NCBI RefSeq assembly: GCF_029210385.1
Contig: NZ_JARGDQ010000002.1
Coordinates: 124,001-188,000 of the forward strand
DNA from: Desulfurivibrio dismutans
GTDB lineage: Bacteria; Desulfobacterota; Desulfobulbia; Desulfobulbales; Desulfurivibrionaceae
Reading direction: 5' to 3'
DNA length: 64,000 nt
This document shows, one piece after another, positions 29,401 to 38,109 of this stretch (its first letter is position 1; each line of letters opens with the position of its first letter). Below the pieces are notes generated by a model that worked only from the letters and a program-made list of their open reading frames with translations, ran no database searches and was not told where the DNA came from. Position numbers and translations under genes: made by a program.

Positions 29401-29532
29401 GGTGGGATAGGTGACCTCGGGCATCAGGTCGATGGGCAACCGGGAGAGCGACACCGCCCCGATGATCACCGCAATCAAGGTGACCATGGTGGTAAAAACC
29501 GGGCGACCGACGGTGAAACGGGCCGGGTTCAT
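26443..29532 (-). CDS. RND efflux pump permease (AcrB/HAE1-type)
   Basis: A 1029-residue inner-membrane proton-driven pump, normal length for the family. N-terminal [20 protein letters not shown] is the first membrane helix; two large periplasmic loops follow helices 1 and 7. The proton-relay helix has [20 protein letters not shown]. The C-terminal membrane bundle includes [16 protein letters not shown] and ends in short basic residues. The sequence is closer to general HAE1/MdtB-like members than to metal-specific HME pumps, though the substrate cannot be told. Its start overlaps the upstream MFP stop (TGATG). Confidence 0.92.
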   Translation of the reverse strand: MNPARFTVGRPVFTTMVTLIAVIIGAVSLSRLPIDLMPEVTYPTLTISSSYENASPEEVEELITRPIEQAVAAVAGVESINSNSSEGVSSVRVSFAWGTDIDVAANDLRDRLDRVMNQLPDEVSRPQVRKFDISATPVLILGAASAMDPLELRRLIDEQMSFRIERVAGVASMDVWGGLEREIQVNLHADKIAALGLTLDGIRQALRDANITVPAGEIERGRLEVTLRTPGQFTSLAELAATVLAVRDGATITLEQVAEIVDTHRKVSRIVRINDEPGVRLAIRKQPDANTVQVARGVLHEVERLNRDFPQMEIVPIIDFSEYIQRSIDNVGRSLLYGGSLAVLVLLFFLRSLRSTLVAATAIPVAVISTFALIYFGGFTLNLMTLGGLALGVGMMVDSSIVVLENIARLRDKEKKAAHEAAEQGTGEVAAAVVAGTLTTLVIFFPILFAQELAGVLFRQLALVVGFALLAALITALTLTPMLAAHLVRPAAVAGEGERGLRASLLRLLAGMFNGLETFYQRTLDGALNNRGPVVIFFVTMFVLALMLLPHLGSEFMPQADEGQVRISVEMETGTQLALLDEKVRQVEKIIMPAVPETRASVVRVGGTSWRTGAPANADIRLVMVPMRERERSSEQIAADLRPLLRDIPGVEIRTRTGGLFILRLAAGAEDERLVIEVRGFELAQLDQVARQVRDAIADIEGISDLRLSREGGVPLELLRIDRQRAADLGLSVARIARTVELAMAGATAGEFRDGGQEYRIFMRLQEAEQLDFDDILNIAVRNDAGEFVTLANVVTVERSEGPLTIERQDQQRVSRVQANLAGRDLGSVVADIRQRLETIPVPRGIDITFGGDYEQQEKAFSEMALGLLLAVLLVYMVMASLYESLRDPLVVMFAVPMALIGVVLMLLLTGTTLNAQSYIGGIMLVGIVVNNAILLVDQATRLRRDAGWPALEAAREAGRRRLRPILMTTLTTTFAMLPLALGMGEGSEQQAPMARAVVGGLLSSTFISLLLIPVLYSLMYRHRAERQQ

Positions 29533-30734
29533 CAGCCGCCCTCTCCCGGCGCCACCGGTTCAGAAATATTGATCCGGGCACCGTCGCTGAGCAGGTGCTG
29601 GCCCAGGGTGACCACCCGGCCGCTGATCTCCGGGGCGACGATCTCCACCATCTCCCGGCTCTGCAGGCCCAGCTCCACCGGCAGGTAACGGACGCTTTCA
29701 CCGTCTTCATGCACCAGGAAAACGGCGTACTCACTGGGGCGCTCGACCAGGGCGGCGCGGGGCACCAGCAGGGCGTCATCCTTGCGGGCCACCTCGATCT
29801 CCAGGCGAACGAACATGCCGGGCTTGAGCATCTGCTCGGGGTTTGCCACCTCCACCTCCAGACGGGCCTGGCGGGTGGCCTCCCGCACCACCGGGGCCAG
29901 GCGGGCCAACTCCCCGGTGAAGGAGCGCCCGGCCACCGCATCGGCCCGCACCGTTACCGCCTGACCGGGCCGCAGCAGCGGGTAATCACGCTCCGGGGCG
30001 TGGGCCACCGCCACCAGGCGGTCAATACCCACCAGGGAGAACAGCGGGGTGTTGGCGGCCAGCAATGAACCTTCATCCACCAGGCGCGCGGCAATCACCC
30101 GTTCCGGCTCACCGCCCTGCCAGTCGGCCCGGATTTCGGTGTAGGAAAGGCGCAGCTCGGTGGCGGCCAGGGCAGCCCGGCGTTGGGAAACCTGGGCCGC
30201 GGCCACCTGGGCCTTGGCCTGCTGGGCCTCGTAGTTGGCCAGGGCGCCGTCCAGTTCCGCCTCGGAGGCCACCCCCTGGCGGCGCAGGCTCTGGGCCCGC
30301 TCGTACTCCCGGCGGCTGGTGGCCAGGGCGCTTTCCGCTTCCGCCAGGCCGGCCTTGGTCACCGCCAATTCGGCCCGCGCCTTGTCCACCTCCAGGCGAT
30401 ACTCGTCACTATCCAGCCGGGCCACCACCTGGCCCCGCCGGACGGTATCACCCAGATCGACGTAAAGCTTCAGCAACCGGCCGCCCACCCGGGCGGCCAC
30501 ATCAAAACGGGAGACGGGCTGGAGGGTGCCGGTGAAGGTGCGCCGTTCGACAATCCCGCCCCGCTGTATGGGCGCCACCTCCACCGCCACCGCCGCCTCC
30601 CGGCGGGGACCGTCGCCAACCACCGACACCGGACCGCGTTCGTCCGTCCGGCCAAGCAACCAGTGGACGCCGGCCAGCAAAAAAAGCGCCAACACGGCGC
30701 CGATCAATGTTTTCAGGGTTGCTCTGTTCATCAT
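29532..30734 (-). CDS. RND periplasmic adaptor (MFP) subunit
   Basis: A ~400-residue membrane-fusion protein linking the RND pump to TolC. An N-terminal anchor (LIGAVLALFLLAGVHWLLG) precedes a biotinyl-lipoyl-like domain (VAARVGGRLLKLYVDLGDTV), an alpha-helical hairpin (about residues 100-170), a beta-barrel and a membrane-proximal domain ending before EPVAPGEGG. The start MMNRATLK at 30734 is favoured over an upstream ATG at 30788 because the extra residues are unlike any signal anchor of the family; no strong ribosome site is visible at either. First gene of the leftward efflux operon. Confidence 0.88.
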   Translation of the reverse strand: MMNRATLKTLIGAVLALFLLAGVHWLLGRTDERGPVSVVGDGPRREAAVAVEVAPIQRGGIVERRTFTGTLQPVSRFDVAARVGGRLLKLYVDLGDTVRRGQVVARLDSDEYRLEVDKARAELAVTKAGLAEAESALATSRREYERAQSLRRQGVASEAELDGALANYEAQQAKAQVAAAQVSQRRAALAATELRLSYTEIRADWQGGEPERVIAARLVDEGSLLAANTPLFSLVGIDRLVAVAHAPERDYPLLRPGQAVTVRADAVAGRSFTGELARLAPVVREATRQARLEVEVANPEQMLKPGMFVRLEIEVARKDDALLVPRAALVERPSEYAVFLVHEDGESVRYLPVELGLQSREMVEIVAPEISGRVVTLGQHLLSDGARINISEPVAPGEGG

Positions 30735-30843
30735 ATTTTGGATGATAATAAATCTTGCCTGAGTTGTAAAAAATATAACCACGGTCAAAACAGTTTACCA
30801 TAACAAAGGGAGGACAACCGGGGTGACGGGAGGTTCCTGGTTC

Positions 30844-30886
30844 TTGACAGATCGGCAAACAGGAGTAAGATAGTAATCAATTACTC
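30844..30886 (+). promoter_or_regulatory. Promoter and candidate TetR operator between the two efflux operons
   Basis: TTGACA at 30844-30849 and TAAGAT at 30866-30871 (16-bp spacer) form a promoter toward the TetR gene. Immediately downstream is a perfect dyad AGTAAT-CA-ATTACT (30872-30885), nested with GAGTAA/TTACTC (30864-30869 and 30881-30886). The position over the start site fits autorepression by the TetR-type regulator, and the element also sits in the shared divergent region. Confidence 0.6.
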
Positions 30887-30905
30887 ACTTTGTTCGGAGC
30901 AATTC

Positions 30906-31550
30906 ATGACCAACACCACTAAACATCTGCCCGCCGAACAGCGCCGGGCCGCCACCGTCAACGCCGTGCTTGAACTGGCCGCCCGGCACAATCCGGGTAA
31001 AATCACCACCGCCGCCATCGCCCGCCAGATGAACCTGACCCAGGGGGCGCTGTTTCGCCATTTTCCCAACAAGGAAGCAATCTGGCAGGCGGTGATGGCC
31101 TGGGTGGCCGAGCAGTTGCTCAAACGGGTGGACAAGGCAGCCCGCCGGGCTCCGGGACCGCTGGCCGCTTTAGAGGCCATGTTCCAGGCGCACATTGCCT
31201 TCGTTGTCGCCCACCCCGGTATTCCCCGCATGCTGTTCCATGAATTGCAGCACCCCCACGATTCGCCGACCAAAACCATGGTCCGCAACCTGGTGCAGCG
31301 TTATCGGCAACGAGTGATCGAACTGCTCGAGGCCGGCAAAAACGCCGGCCAACTAGCCCCGGAGGTTGAGGCCGACAGCGCCGCCGTCCTCTTTGTGGGG
31401 ATGATCCAGGGGTTGGTGGTCCAGTCCCTGCTGGCCGGCGGGCCCGAACAGATGGAGGCCGCCGCCCCGGGGGTTTTTGCCCTGTTTAAACGGGGGATTG
31501 CGGCCTCCGGACCGGCCGGCAACCAATTTCAAACAGGGGAATCACCATGA
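30906..31550 (+). CDS. TetR/AcrR-family transcriptional regulator
   Basis: A 214-residue regulator. The N-terminal DNA-binding helix-turn-helix is clear: KITTAAIARQMNLTQGALFRHFPNKEAIWQAV (about residues 33-65). The rest is an all-alpha ligand-binding domain with HPGIPRMLFHELQ. It is the first gene of the rightward efflux operon and overlaps the MFP gene by ATGA, so it probably senses a pump substrate and represses both divergent operons from the dyad located about 20-30 bp upstream of its start. Confidence 0.9.
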   Translation: MTNTTKHLPAEQRRAATVNAVLELAARHNPGKITTAAIARQMNLTQGALFRHFPNKEAIWQAVMAWVAEQLLKRVDKAARRAPGPLAALEAMFQAHIAFVVAHPGIPRMLFHELQHPHDSPTKTMVRNLVQRYRQRVIELLEAGKNAGQLAPEVEADSAAVLFVGMIQGLVVQSLLAGGPEQMEAAAPGVFALFKRGIAASGPAGNQFQTGESP

Positions 31551-32917
31551 GGTTTGCTTTCTTAAGACCCGCGGGCCGGCTACTGCCGATTGCAGCCGGT
31601 CTGCTGGCGGGAATCGGCTTGTTGGTGCTGCTGGTGGTCAATCGCCAGATCCCGGACCACGGCGAGACCGGGCCCAAGGTACCGACCTTGGCGGTGATAA
31701 AAGTGCAGCCTCAGCAGTTGCGCCTGGAAGCCCGGGGGCACGGGGTGAGCCGTCCCGCCGAAACCTGGCAGGCCATTGCCAACGTGGCCGGACGGGTGGT
31801 GGAACGTCATCCAAAACTGGAAAGCGGCAATCTATTGCCCAAGGGAACCTTGTTACTGGCGCTCGACCCGAGCCGCTACCGGCTGGCCATCGCCGAGGCC
31901 GAGGCCGAACAGGCCTCGTTGTCCGCCGAGCAATCCCTGCTCGATACCGAGGAGGAAAACACCGGCCGCCTGCTGGCGCTGGAGCAGGAGCGACTGAACC
32001 TGGCCGAACAGGAACTGGCCCGCTTTGAACAACTGGTGGAGGAGGGTTCCGTGTCGCGCTCCCAGCGCGATGAACAACGCCGCGCCACGGTGGCGCAGCG
32101 CCAGGCGGTGGCCTCGCTGGAAAACCAGCTGGCGCTGCTGCCCAGCCGCCGTGACACCCTGGGGGCCCAGATGGCGCGGGCCCAAGCCCGTCTGGAACAG
32201 GCTCGGCAGGATCTGGCGGATACCCGCTTCGTCGCCCCCTACGATCTGCGCCTCGGCGAGGTGGAGGTCGAGCTTCACCATTATGCCGCCGCCGGCCAGC
32301 GGCTGTTTAGCGCCGACAGCATCGAAGCGGCCGAGATCGAGACCCATATCCCGCTGCCCATGTTGCGCCGACTGATGGGCAGCGTGGTGCGCCCCACCCC
32401 GCCAGAAGACACCCTTGATATTGGCCAGCGGCTCGACTTTTCGGCCATCGAGGCGCAGGTGCGGCTGGCCGGTTTTGACGACATCCGCTGGCCGGCGCGG
32501 GTAACCAGGGTGACCAGCGGGCTGGACCCGACTACCCGGGCGGCGCGGGTGGTGGTAACGGTAAAGGCTCCCTACGCCGGGGTGGCGCCGCCCGACCGAC
32601 CGGCCCTGCAGCCCGGCATGTATGTACAGGTGCGGCTCAACGCCATGAGCCGGGAGTCGCAGTTGGTAATCCCGGCCACGGCGGTGCACGCCGGGGAGGT
32701 TTATCGAGTCACCGATGATGACCGCCTGGAACGGGTGGCGGTGACGGTGGCCTTCGAACAACACGATCTGGCCGTCATCACCGAAGGGCTTTCGCCCGGC
32801 GATCGGGTAATTGTCGACGATCCGGTGCCGGCGCTCGACGGCATGGCCCTCGAGCCGCGGCGCGATACCGCGCTGGAGCGGCGCCTGCAGGCCCTTGCCC
32901 GGGGTGAGACACCATGA
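31547..32917 (+). CDS. RND periplasmic adaptor (MFP) subunit, second system
   Basis: A 456-residue adaptor. An N-terminal membrane anchor (LLPIAAGLLAGIGLLVLLVV) leads to a lipoyl-like segment (AIANVAGRVVERHPKLESGN), a long alpha-hairpin coiled coil (roughly residues 110-210, rich in Glu/Gln/Ala), and beta-barrel domains ending in RVIVDDPVPALDGM. The hairpin is longer than in the first system, which may reflect a different docking distance. It overlaps TetR by 4 bp and the RND gene by 4 bp. Confidence 0.88.
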   Translation: MRFAFLRPAGRLLPIAAGLLAGIGLLVLLVVNRQIPDHGETGPKVPTLAVIKVQPQQLRLEARGHGVSRPAETWQAIANVAGRVVERHPKLESGNLLPKGTLLLALDPSRYRLAIAEAEAEQASLSAEQSLLDTEEENTGRLLALEQERLNLAEQELARFEQLVEEGSVSRSQRDEQRRATVAQRQAVASLENQLALLPSRRDTLGAQMARAQARLEQARQDLADTRFVAPYDLRLGEVEVELHHYAAAGQRLFSADSIEAAEIETHIPLPMLRRLMGSVVRPTPPEDTLDIGQRLDFSAIEAQVRLAGFDDIRWPARVTRVTSGLDPTTRAARVVVTVKAPYAGVAPPDRPALQPGMYVQVRLNAMSRESQLVIPATAVHAGEVYRVTDDDRLERVAVTVAFEQHDLAVITEGLSPGDRVIVDDPVPALDGMALEPRRDTALERRLQALARGETP

Positions 32918-35900
32918 TTCGCTGGTTCGCCGGCCATCCCACCGCAGCCAACCTGCTGCTGGTCATCCTGCTGGCGGCGGGGCTCTTTGCCGCGCCGTCA
33001 CTCAAGCGCGAGACCTTTCCCGATTACCGGCCGGTGGAAGTGAGCGTCGAGGTGGTCTATCGCGGCGCCAGCGCCGCCGATGTGGAGGATGCCGTCTGCC
33101 GGCGACTGTACGATGCTGTCAAGGGCGTCGATTACCTTGATGAGCTGATCTGCGTGGCCCAGGACAACCTGGCCAGCGCCACCGCCACCATGCAGGCAGG
33201 CGGCGATCCCATCCGTTTTCTCAACGAGATCGACACCGAGGTCAACGCCATCACCGATCTGCCGGCGCGCGCCGAGGCGCCGGTGGTGCGGGAGCTGCAC
33301 CGCAGCGATCTGGTGGCGGCGGTGGCGGTAGCTGGCGACATGCCGCCGGAACAACTGGAGGATTACGCCCTGGCCCTGGAGGCGCGGATCATGACCCTGC
33401 CCGGGGTCGCCGGGGTCGTGATCCATGGTCTCTCCCAGCGCCAGTGGCAGGTGGAAATCCCCCGGGAGGTGCTGGGCCAGTATGGCCTGTCGGCACGTGA
33501 GCTGGCGACCCGGGTGGCACGCCAGAATGTCGACATGCCGCTGGGCACCCTGGAGACCCGGCAGCGCGACATCCAGCTGCGTTTTACCGATCAACGCCGC
33601 TCGCTGCGCCAGCTGCGGCAACTGGTGGTGGTCTCCGACGAACGGGGCGGCGAGCTGACCCTGGGGGAGATCGCCACCCTCAAACAGGTCGGCGAGCGGG
33701 AAGAAGAGCGGGTCCACTTCAACGGCGAACGGGCGATAGTGCTGGAGGTGAGCAAGAGCCTGCGCGACGACTCCCTGCGGGTGATGGACGATCTTACCGG
33801 GCTGGTCGAGGCCGAACGCCAGCGCTTTGGCGGCGGCGTGCGCCTTGCCGTCACCCAGGACATGACCAGCATCGTGCGCGATCGCCTGCAGATGCTGGTA
33901 AAAAACGGCCTGCTGGGGTTGGTGTTGGTGGTGCTGGTGATGAGCCTGTTTTTCCGCCCGCGCCTGGCCCTGTGGGCGGTGTTGGGCCTGCCGGCCGCCT
34001 TTATGGGCGCCTTTTTCGTCATGGCGCTGACCGGCCTGTCGCTGAACATGATCACTCTGGTGGCCCTGCTGATGGCGATCGGTATCGTCATGGACGATGC
34101 GGTGGTGATCACCGACAACATCGCCGCCCACGCCGCCGAGCAGGACTCCCCCCTGTCGGCGGTGGTCGCCGGCACCCGCCAGGTGCTGCCGGGGGTGCTG
34201 TCGTCGTTTCTGACCACGGTCGCGGTCTTCCTGCCGCTCTCCTTTCTGGCCGGCGAACTCGGGGCGGTGCTCGAGGTATTGCCGGTGGTTTTGATCGCCG
34301 CCCTGGCCGCCAGCCTGATCGAGGCGTTCTGGGTCCTGCCCCATCATCTTAAAGGCAGTCTGCCACGACTGCGCGACAGCCACGACTCGCGCTTTCGCGC
34401 CGCCTTCGAGCGGGGCTTCGAGCGGTTTCGCGAACGGGTGGGGACGCTCGCCGACCGGGCCATCGTCTGGCGCCGCACGGTGTTGGGACTGGTGCTGCTG
34501 GTCATCCTTGGCTCGGCCGGGTTCATGGCCGGCGGCCACATCGGCAGCGAGGCGATGCCCGACATCGAAGGGGACGTGCTCGAGGCGCGCATCCTGATGC
34601 CCCAGGGCACGCCGCTGGCGCGCACCGGGGAAGTGGCCGCGCAGGTCGAAGCGGCCATGCGCCAACTCGATGAACGCCTGACCCCGCAACAGCCGAAGGG
34701 AGCACCGCTGGTGCAGGCCATCCAGACCCGCTTTAACTACAACCCCAGCGCCCGCGAGGCCGGCGCCCATGTCGCCACGGTGATGGTGGATCTGCTCACC
34801 GCCGAGCAGCGCAGCGTCACTCTTGACGAGCTGACCGCAGCCTGGCGCCAGGCGATCGGCCCCGTCGCCGGGATCCACAGCCTGATCATCCAGGAACCGG
34901 GTTTCGGGCCGGCCGGGATCCCGGTGGAGCTGCGCCTGCAGGGCGAGGATCTGACCGCCCTGAAGGCGGCGGCCCGCGACGCGGCGGCGCACCTGACCGG
35001 TTATACCGCCGTCTATAACGTCATGGATGATCTGCGCCCCGGCAAGCCGCAGCGCAGCCTCTCCCTGGCCCCGGGTGCCCACGGGCTGGGGCTGAGCGCC
35101 GAGGAGGTGGCCGCCCAGTTGCGGGCGGCGCTGCTGGGCGAAGTGGCCGATACCCTGCGCATCGGTGAACGGGACGTGGAGATCCTGATCCGCCAAGCCG
35201 AGGGCGATCGCGACAGCCTCGATGATCTGGCTGATCAGACCATCATGCTGCCCGACGGCAAACAGGTGCCGCTGGGCGAGGTGGCCCGGATCAGCCAGCG
35301 GCGCGACTGGGCCCGCATCACCCGCATCGACGGCCGGCGCACCGTCACCGTCGAGGCCAACGTGGATGCGCGCCTGAGCAGCGGCCAGGCGATTGTCAGC
35401 GATCTGCGCGCCGGCTGGCTGGCCGACTTCCAGGCGCGTCATCCGAAGGTGGACGTGATCTTCGAAGGCCAGGTGGCCCGTTCCGCCGAGACCGGCGGCT
35501 CCATCGCCCGCGGCCTGCTCATCGGCCTGGTCGGCATTTTCGTGATTTTATCATTTCAGTTCCGCAGCTATGTGGAACCATTGATCGTCATGCTGTCGAT
35601 CCCGCTGGCCTTCATCGGTGCGATCTGGGGTCATGTGCTGATGGGCTATTACCTGTCGATGCCGTCGCTGATCGGTGCCGCCGGGCTGGCCGGTATCGTG
35701 GTCAACAATGCCATCTTGCTGATCCACTTCATCAAGGGCCATCGTGAGCGGGGCCTGCCGGCCATCGCCGCCGCCGGCCAGGCCAGCCGCGATCGCCTGC
35801 GGGCGATCCTGATCTCCTCGTCCACCACCATCGCCGGGCTGGCGCCGCTGCTGGCGGAAACCAGCACCCAGGCCGACGCCATTAAACCATTGGTTATCTC

Positions 35901-36021
35901 CGTGGTATTCGGCCTGCTCAGCGCTACCGTACTGGTGCTGCTGGTGATCCCGGCGCTTTATGTACTGTTCGACGACTGGGGGTGGACCCGGCCCACCGAG
36001 GCCGGCGGGGAGCAAGGATAA
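32914..36021 (+). CDS. RND efflux pump permease, second system
   Basis: A 1035-residue RND permease. Helix 1 is TAANLLLVILLAAGLFAAPSL; the proton-relay helix contains GIVMDDAVVITDN (two adjacent acidic residues, as in AcrB). The periplasmic loops and the C-terminal helices ([20 protein letters not shown]) are complete. It is divergent in sequence from the leftward pump (different residues throughout helix 1 and the porter loops), so this is not a recent duplication. No outer-membrane channel gene follows. Confidence 0.92.
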   Translation: MIRWFAGHPTAANLLLVILLAAGLFAAPSLKRETFPDYRPVEVSVEVVYRGASAADVEDAVCRRLYDAVKGVDYLDELICVAQDNLASATATMQAGGDPIRFLNEIDTEVNAITDLPARAEAPVVRELHRSDLVAAVAVAGDMPPEQLEDYALALEARIMTLPGVAGVVIHGLSQRQWQVEIPREVLGQYGLSARELATRVARQNVDMPLGTLETRQRDIQLRFTDQRRSLRQLRQLVVVSDERGGELTLGEIATLKQVGEREEERVHFNGERAIVLEVSKSLRDDSLRVMDDLTGLVEAERQRFGGGVRLAVTQDMTSIVRDRLQMLVKNGLLGLVLVVLVMSLFFRPRLALWAVLGLPAAFMGAFFVMALTGLSLNMITLVALLMAIGIVMDDAVVITDNIAAHAAEQDSPLSAVVAGTRQVLPGVLSSFLTTVAVFLPLSFLAGELGAVLEVLPVVLIAALAASLIEAFWVLPHHLKGSLPRLRDSHDSRFRAAFERGFERFRERVGTLADRAIVWRRTVLGLVLLVILGSAGFMAGGHIGSEAMPDIEGDVLEARILMPQGTPLARTGEVAAQVEAAMRQLDERLTPQQPKGAPLVQAIQTRFNYNPSAREAGAHVATVMVDLLTAEQRSVTLDELTAAWRQAIGPVAGIHSLIIQEPGFGPAGIPVELRLQGEDLTALKAAARDAAAHLTGYTAVYNVMDDLRPGKPQRSLSLAPGAHGLGLSAEEVAAQLRAALLGEVADTLRIGERDVEILIRQAEGDRDSLDDLADQTIMLPDGKQVPLGEVARISQRRDWARITRIDGRRTVTVEANVDARLSSGQAIVSDLRAGWLADFQARHPKVDVIFEGQVARSAETGGSIARGLLIGLVGIFVILSFQFRSYVEPLIVMLSIPLAFIGAIWGHVLMGYYLSMPSLIGAAGLAGIVVNNAILLIHFIKGHRERGLPAIAAAGQASRDRLRAILISSSTTIAGLAPLLAETSTQADAIKPLVISVVFGLLSATVLVLLVIPALYVLFDDWGWTRPTEAGGEQG

Positions 36022-36112
36022 ACAGCCGCAAGAGGCGGTGGCCCTGATCCATTTCCGGTTGCTGGCCGGGGTCGACCGCTGGAATCAAAACTCCATCAAA
36101 GGTTAGAGCTAC

Positions 36113-36661
36113 ATGAACAAAGTAAGGGAATATTTCTGCAAGATGAAAGGAACGGGCCAGTGTCCGCCCCGAGTCAGCACCAGCGAGATCTTCTGGTCCT
36201 GGCTGGGGGCCTTTGTGGGAATCATCGCGGTGGGCCTGCTCCACTACCGGTTGGTGGACGGCACCGGCCTGCTGCTCATCGTCGGTTCTTTCGGGGCCTC
36301 GGCGGTGCTGATCTACGGGGCCCCGGCCGGTCCCTTGTCCCAACCACGCAACCTGGTCGGCGGCCATGTGCTTTCCGCCCTGATCGGGGTGGTCTGCTAC
36401 CAGCTGCTGACGCCCCATCTCTGGCTGGCGGCGGCCCTGGCGGTGGCCACGGCCATTGCCTTGATGCACCTCACCCGGACCCTGCACCCGCCGGGCGGGG
36501 CCACTGCCCTGATCGCGGTCATCGGCGGCCCGGAAATCTACGACCTGGGTTACTGGTATATTCTGCTGCCGGTGGGCAGCGGGGCGTTGATCATGCTGCT
36601 GGTGGCGTTGCTGATCAACAACATCCCGGCCTCCCGCCGCTATCCTGCCTTCTGGGTATAA
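36113..36661 (+). CDS. HPP family membrane protein
   Basis: A 182-residue inner-membrane protein with four or five hydrophobic helices. The family signature HPPGGATALIAVIGG is present near residue 124, preceded by AVATAIALMHLTRTL. Other conserved parts are GSFGASAVLIYGAPAGPLSQPRNLVGGH. HPP proteins have been connected with nitrite transport in some organisms; the substrate here is not known. It starts 91 bp after the RND gene and is probably a separate unit or operon end. Confidence 0.88.
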   Translation: MNKVREYFCKMKGTGQCPPRVSTSEIFWSWLGAFVGIIAVGLLHYRLVDGTGLLLIVGSFGASAVLIYGAPAGPLSQPRNLVGGHVLSALIGVVCYQLLTPHLWLAAALAVATAIALMHLTRTLHPPGGATALIAVIGGPEIYDLGYWYILLPVGSGALIMLLVALLINNIPASRRYPAFWV

Positions 36662-36705
36662 ATCGGCGGCACCAGCCGGACAACTCTCCGACCAAGGGAA
36701 AACAA

Positions 36706-37224
36706 ATGGGTAGGATGGAGCAGCATCAACGTTTTATGGATATGGCCCTGGAGCAGGCCCGGGCGGCCTTGAAGGCCGGAGAATTTCCGGTGGGGGCGAT
36801 CCTGGTGGCCGAAGGCGAGGTGGTGGCCGAGGGCTGCCGGCAAAACAGCGGCGGCGTCGCACCCACCGAGCTGGACCATGCCGAAATTGTGGCCCTGCGC
36901 CGGCTGCTGACCCAAAATCCGGAGATCAAGCGCAGCTCGTTGACCCTGTATGCCACCATGGAACCCTGCCTGATGTGCTACGCCACCCTGCTCCTTAACG
37001 GCGTGCGGCGCATTGTTTACGCCTACGAAGACGTGATGGGCGGCGGCACCTCCCTGGAGCTTGCCCGGCTGGCCCCCCTCTACCGGGAGATGGCCCCGGA
37101 CGTGCAAATCATCCCCCATGTCCGGCGGCGGGAAAGCCTGGCACTGTTCCAGGAGTTTTTCCACCGGCCGGACAACCGCTACTGGCAGGACAGCCTGCTG
37201 GCGAAATACACCCTTGCACAATAA
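36706..37224 (+). CDS. Nucleoside/cytidine deaminase-family protein
   Basis: A 172-residue zinc-dependent deaminase. The HAE motif (LDHAEIVALRRL) supplies the zinc histidine and the catalytic glutamate, and MEPCLMCYATLL supplies the two zinc cysteines (PCxxC). The loop after PCxxC (NGVRRIVYAYEDVMGGG) differs from the canonical TadA sequence, so guanine or another base/nucleoside may be the substrate instead of tRNA adenosine. The ATG at 36706 has an aaggga site 7-12 bases upstream. It follows the HPP gene by 44 bp. Confidence 0.82.
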   Translation: MGRMEQHQRFMDMALEQARAALKAGEFPVGAILVAEGEVVAEGCRQNSGGVAPTELDHAEIVALRRLLTQNPEIKRSSLTLYATMEPCLMCYATLLLNGVRRIVYAYEDVMGGGTSLELARLAPLYREMAPDVQIIPHVRRRESLALFQEFFHRPDNRYWQDSLLAKYTLAQ

Positions 37225-37306
37225 CCCCTCAATTTTACAGCCGTTTCAAAAGACTTAAACGTGTATATGATCACGGGTTTCGAGCGAAAATAAGCGGTTG
37301 CGGTTA

Positions 37307-37333
37307 CGGCCTGCCGCAGGTTGCGGCAGGCCG
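37307..37333. repeat. Strong hairpin related to the palindromic repeat core
   Basis: CGGCCTGCCGCA/TGCGGCAGGCCG with a GGT loop, a perfect 12-bp stem. The TGCCGCAGGTTGCGGCA centre equals one half of the A-type palindrome, but the other half is missing, so this is a partial or degenerate member. It lies between the convergent deaminase and TVP38 genes. The rest of 37225-37407 has no gene. Confidence 0.7.
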
Positions 37334-37407
37334 GACGACACCCATACATCGGTAAGTGAGCTGGCCAAACAACACCTACGTCGGTGCTACCAGAGGGGTT
37401 ACGAAGC

Positions 37408-38094
37408 TTACCAGGAGCCGTTGGTCAACGCCGGCTTGCGGCCGAAAATCAGCTTGGCGGCGATAAAGAGGGCAGAGAGCAGCAGCAGCGGTGCCAGCAG
37501 TTGCCAGGAGAGAAACTCGCCGGGCTCATCCATGGTGGTCAACTGATAGATGGCGGCGGAATAGAGATAGCCCTTGATCACAAAGCCGACAACGGTGGAG
37601 AGCACGAAGTAGCGCAGAGGCAGGCCCAGTATCCCGGCGCCGTAGTTGATCACCGAGTGGGGGAAGCTGGGAAAGATCCGCACCGCGCAGAGGGCGACGA
37701 AATCGCCGTGGCGGCGGATAAAGTTGAACAGCGGCTTATGGCGGAGCCGGGCGCTTTCATGGCGGGACAGTCGCCGGGAAAGAAAATAGCCCCCAACCGC
37801 CCCGCCAACCCCACCGATGACAATAAGCACCGTGGCCACCACCGGCACGAACAGGGCGCCGGCCAACCACATGAAAAAGGAACCCGGCAGGGCCAGGGCG
37901 TAAAAGACCACCATGGCCAGAATAATCAGGGGTGGAAACCACCAGTGATGAGCATAGTGACGACTGGCCTCCAACACCTCCAGCCAGTCCACCAGCTCCA
38001 GCCGCTGAGCCAGTATTCCCAGCACCAGCAAGGCCGCCAGCACCAGCAACTGGTACGAAGGGCGACGTTTTTTGGGGTTGCTCAGTTCATCCAT
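37408..38094 (-). CDS. TVP38/TMEM64 (DedA-like) family membrane protein
   Basis: A 228-residue inner-membrane protein of the TVP38/VTT superfamily. Hydrophobic segments include YQLLVLAALLVLGILAQRL, WWFPPLIILAMVVFYALALPG and a typical central region PGSFFMWLAGALFVPVVATVLIVIGGVGGAVGGYFLSR, followed by the conserved VRIFPSFPHSVINYGAGIL. Family members act in membrane homeostasis and lipid scrambling. The ATG at 38094 is preferred over GTG 38100 because GGGGA sits at correct spacing. It starts 15 bp after the acyltransferase stop, so both belong to one leftward operon. Confidence 0.85.
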   Translation of the reverse strand: MDELSNPKKRRPSYQLLVLAALLVLGILAQRLELVDWLEVLEASRHYAHHWWFPPLIILAMVVFYALALPGSFFMWLAGALFVPVVATVLIVIGGVGGAVGGYFLSRRLSRHESARLRHKPLFNFIRRHGDFVALCAVRIFPSFPHSVINYGAGILGLPLRYFVLSTVVGFVIKGYLYSAAIYQLTTMDEPGEFLSWQLLAPLLLLSALFIAAKLIFGRKPALTNGSW

Positions 38095-38109
38095 CGACAC
38101 TAATCCCCA

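Noticed and set aside
32998-35442. 814-codon minus-strand frame opposite the second RND permease
   Set aside because: Gln/His/Gly-rich antisense shadow of a well-conserved pump gene; no family resemblance.
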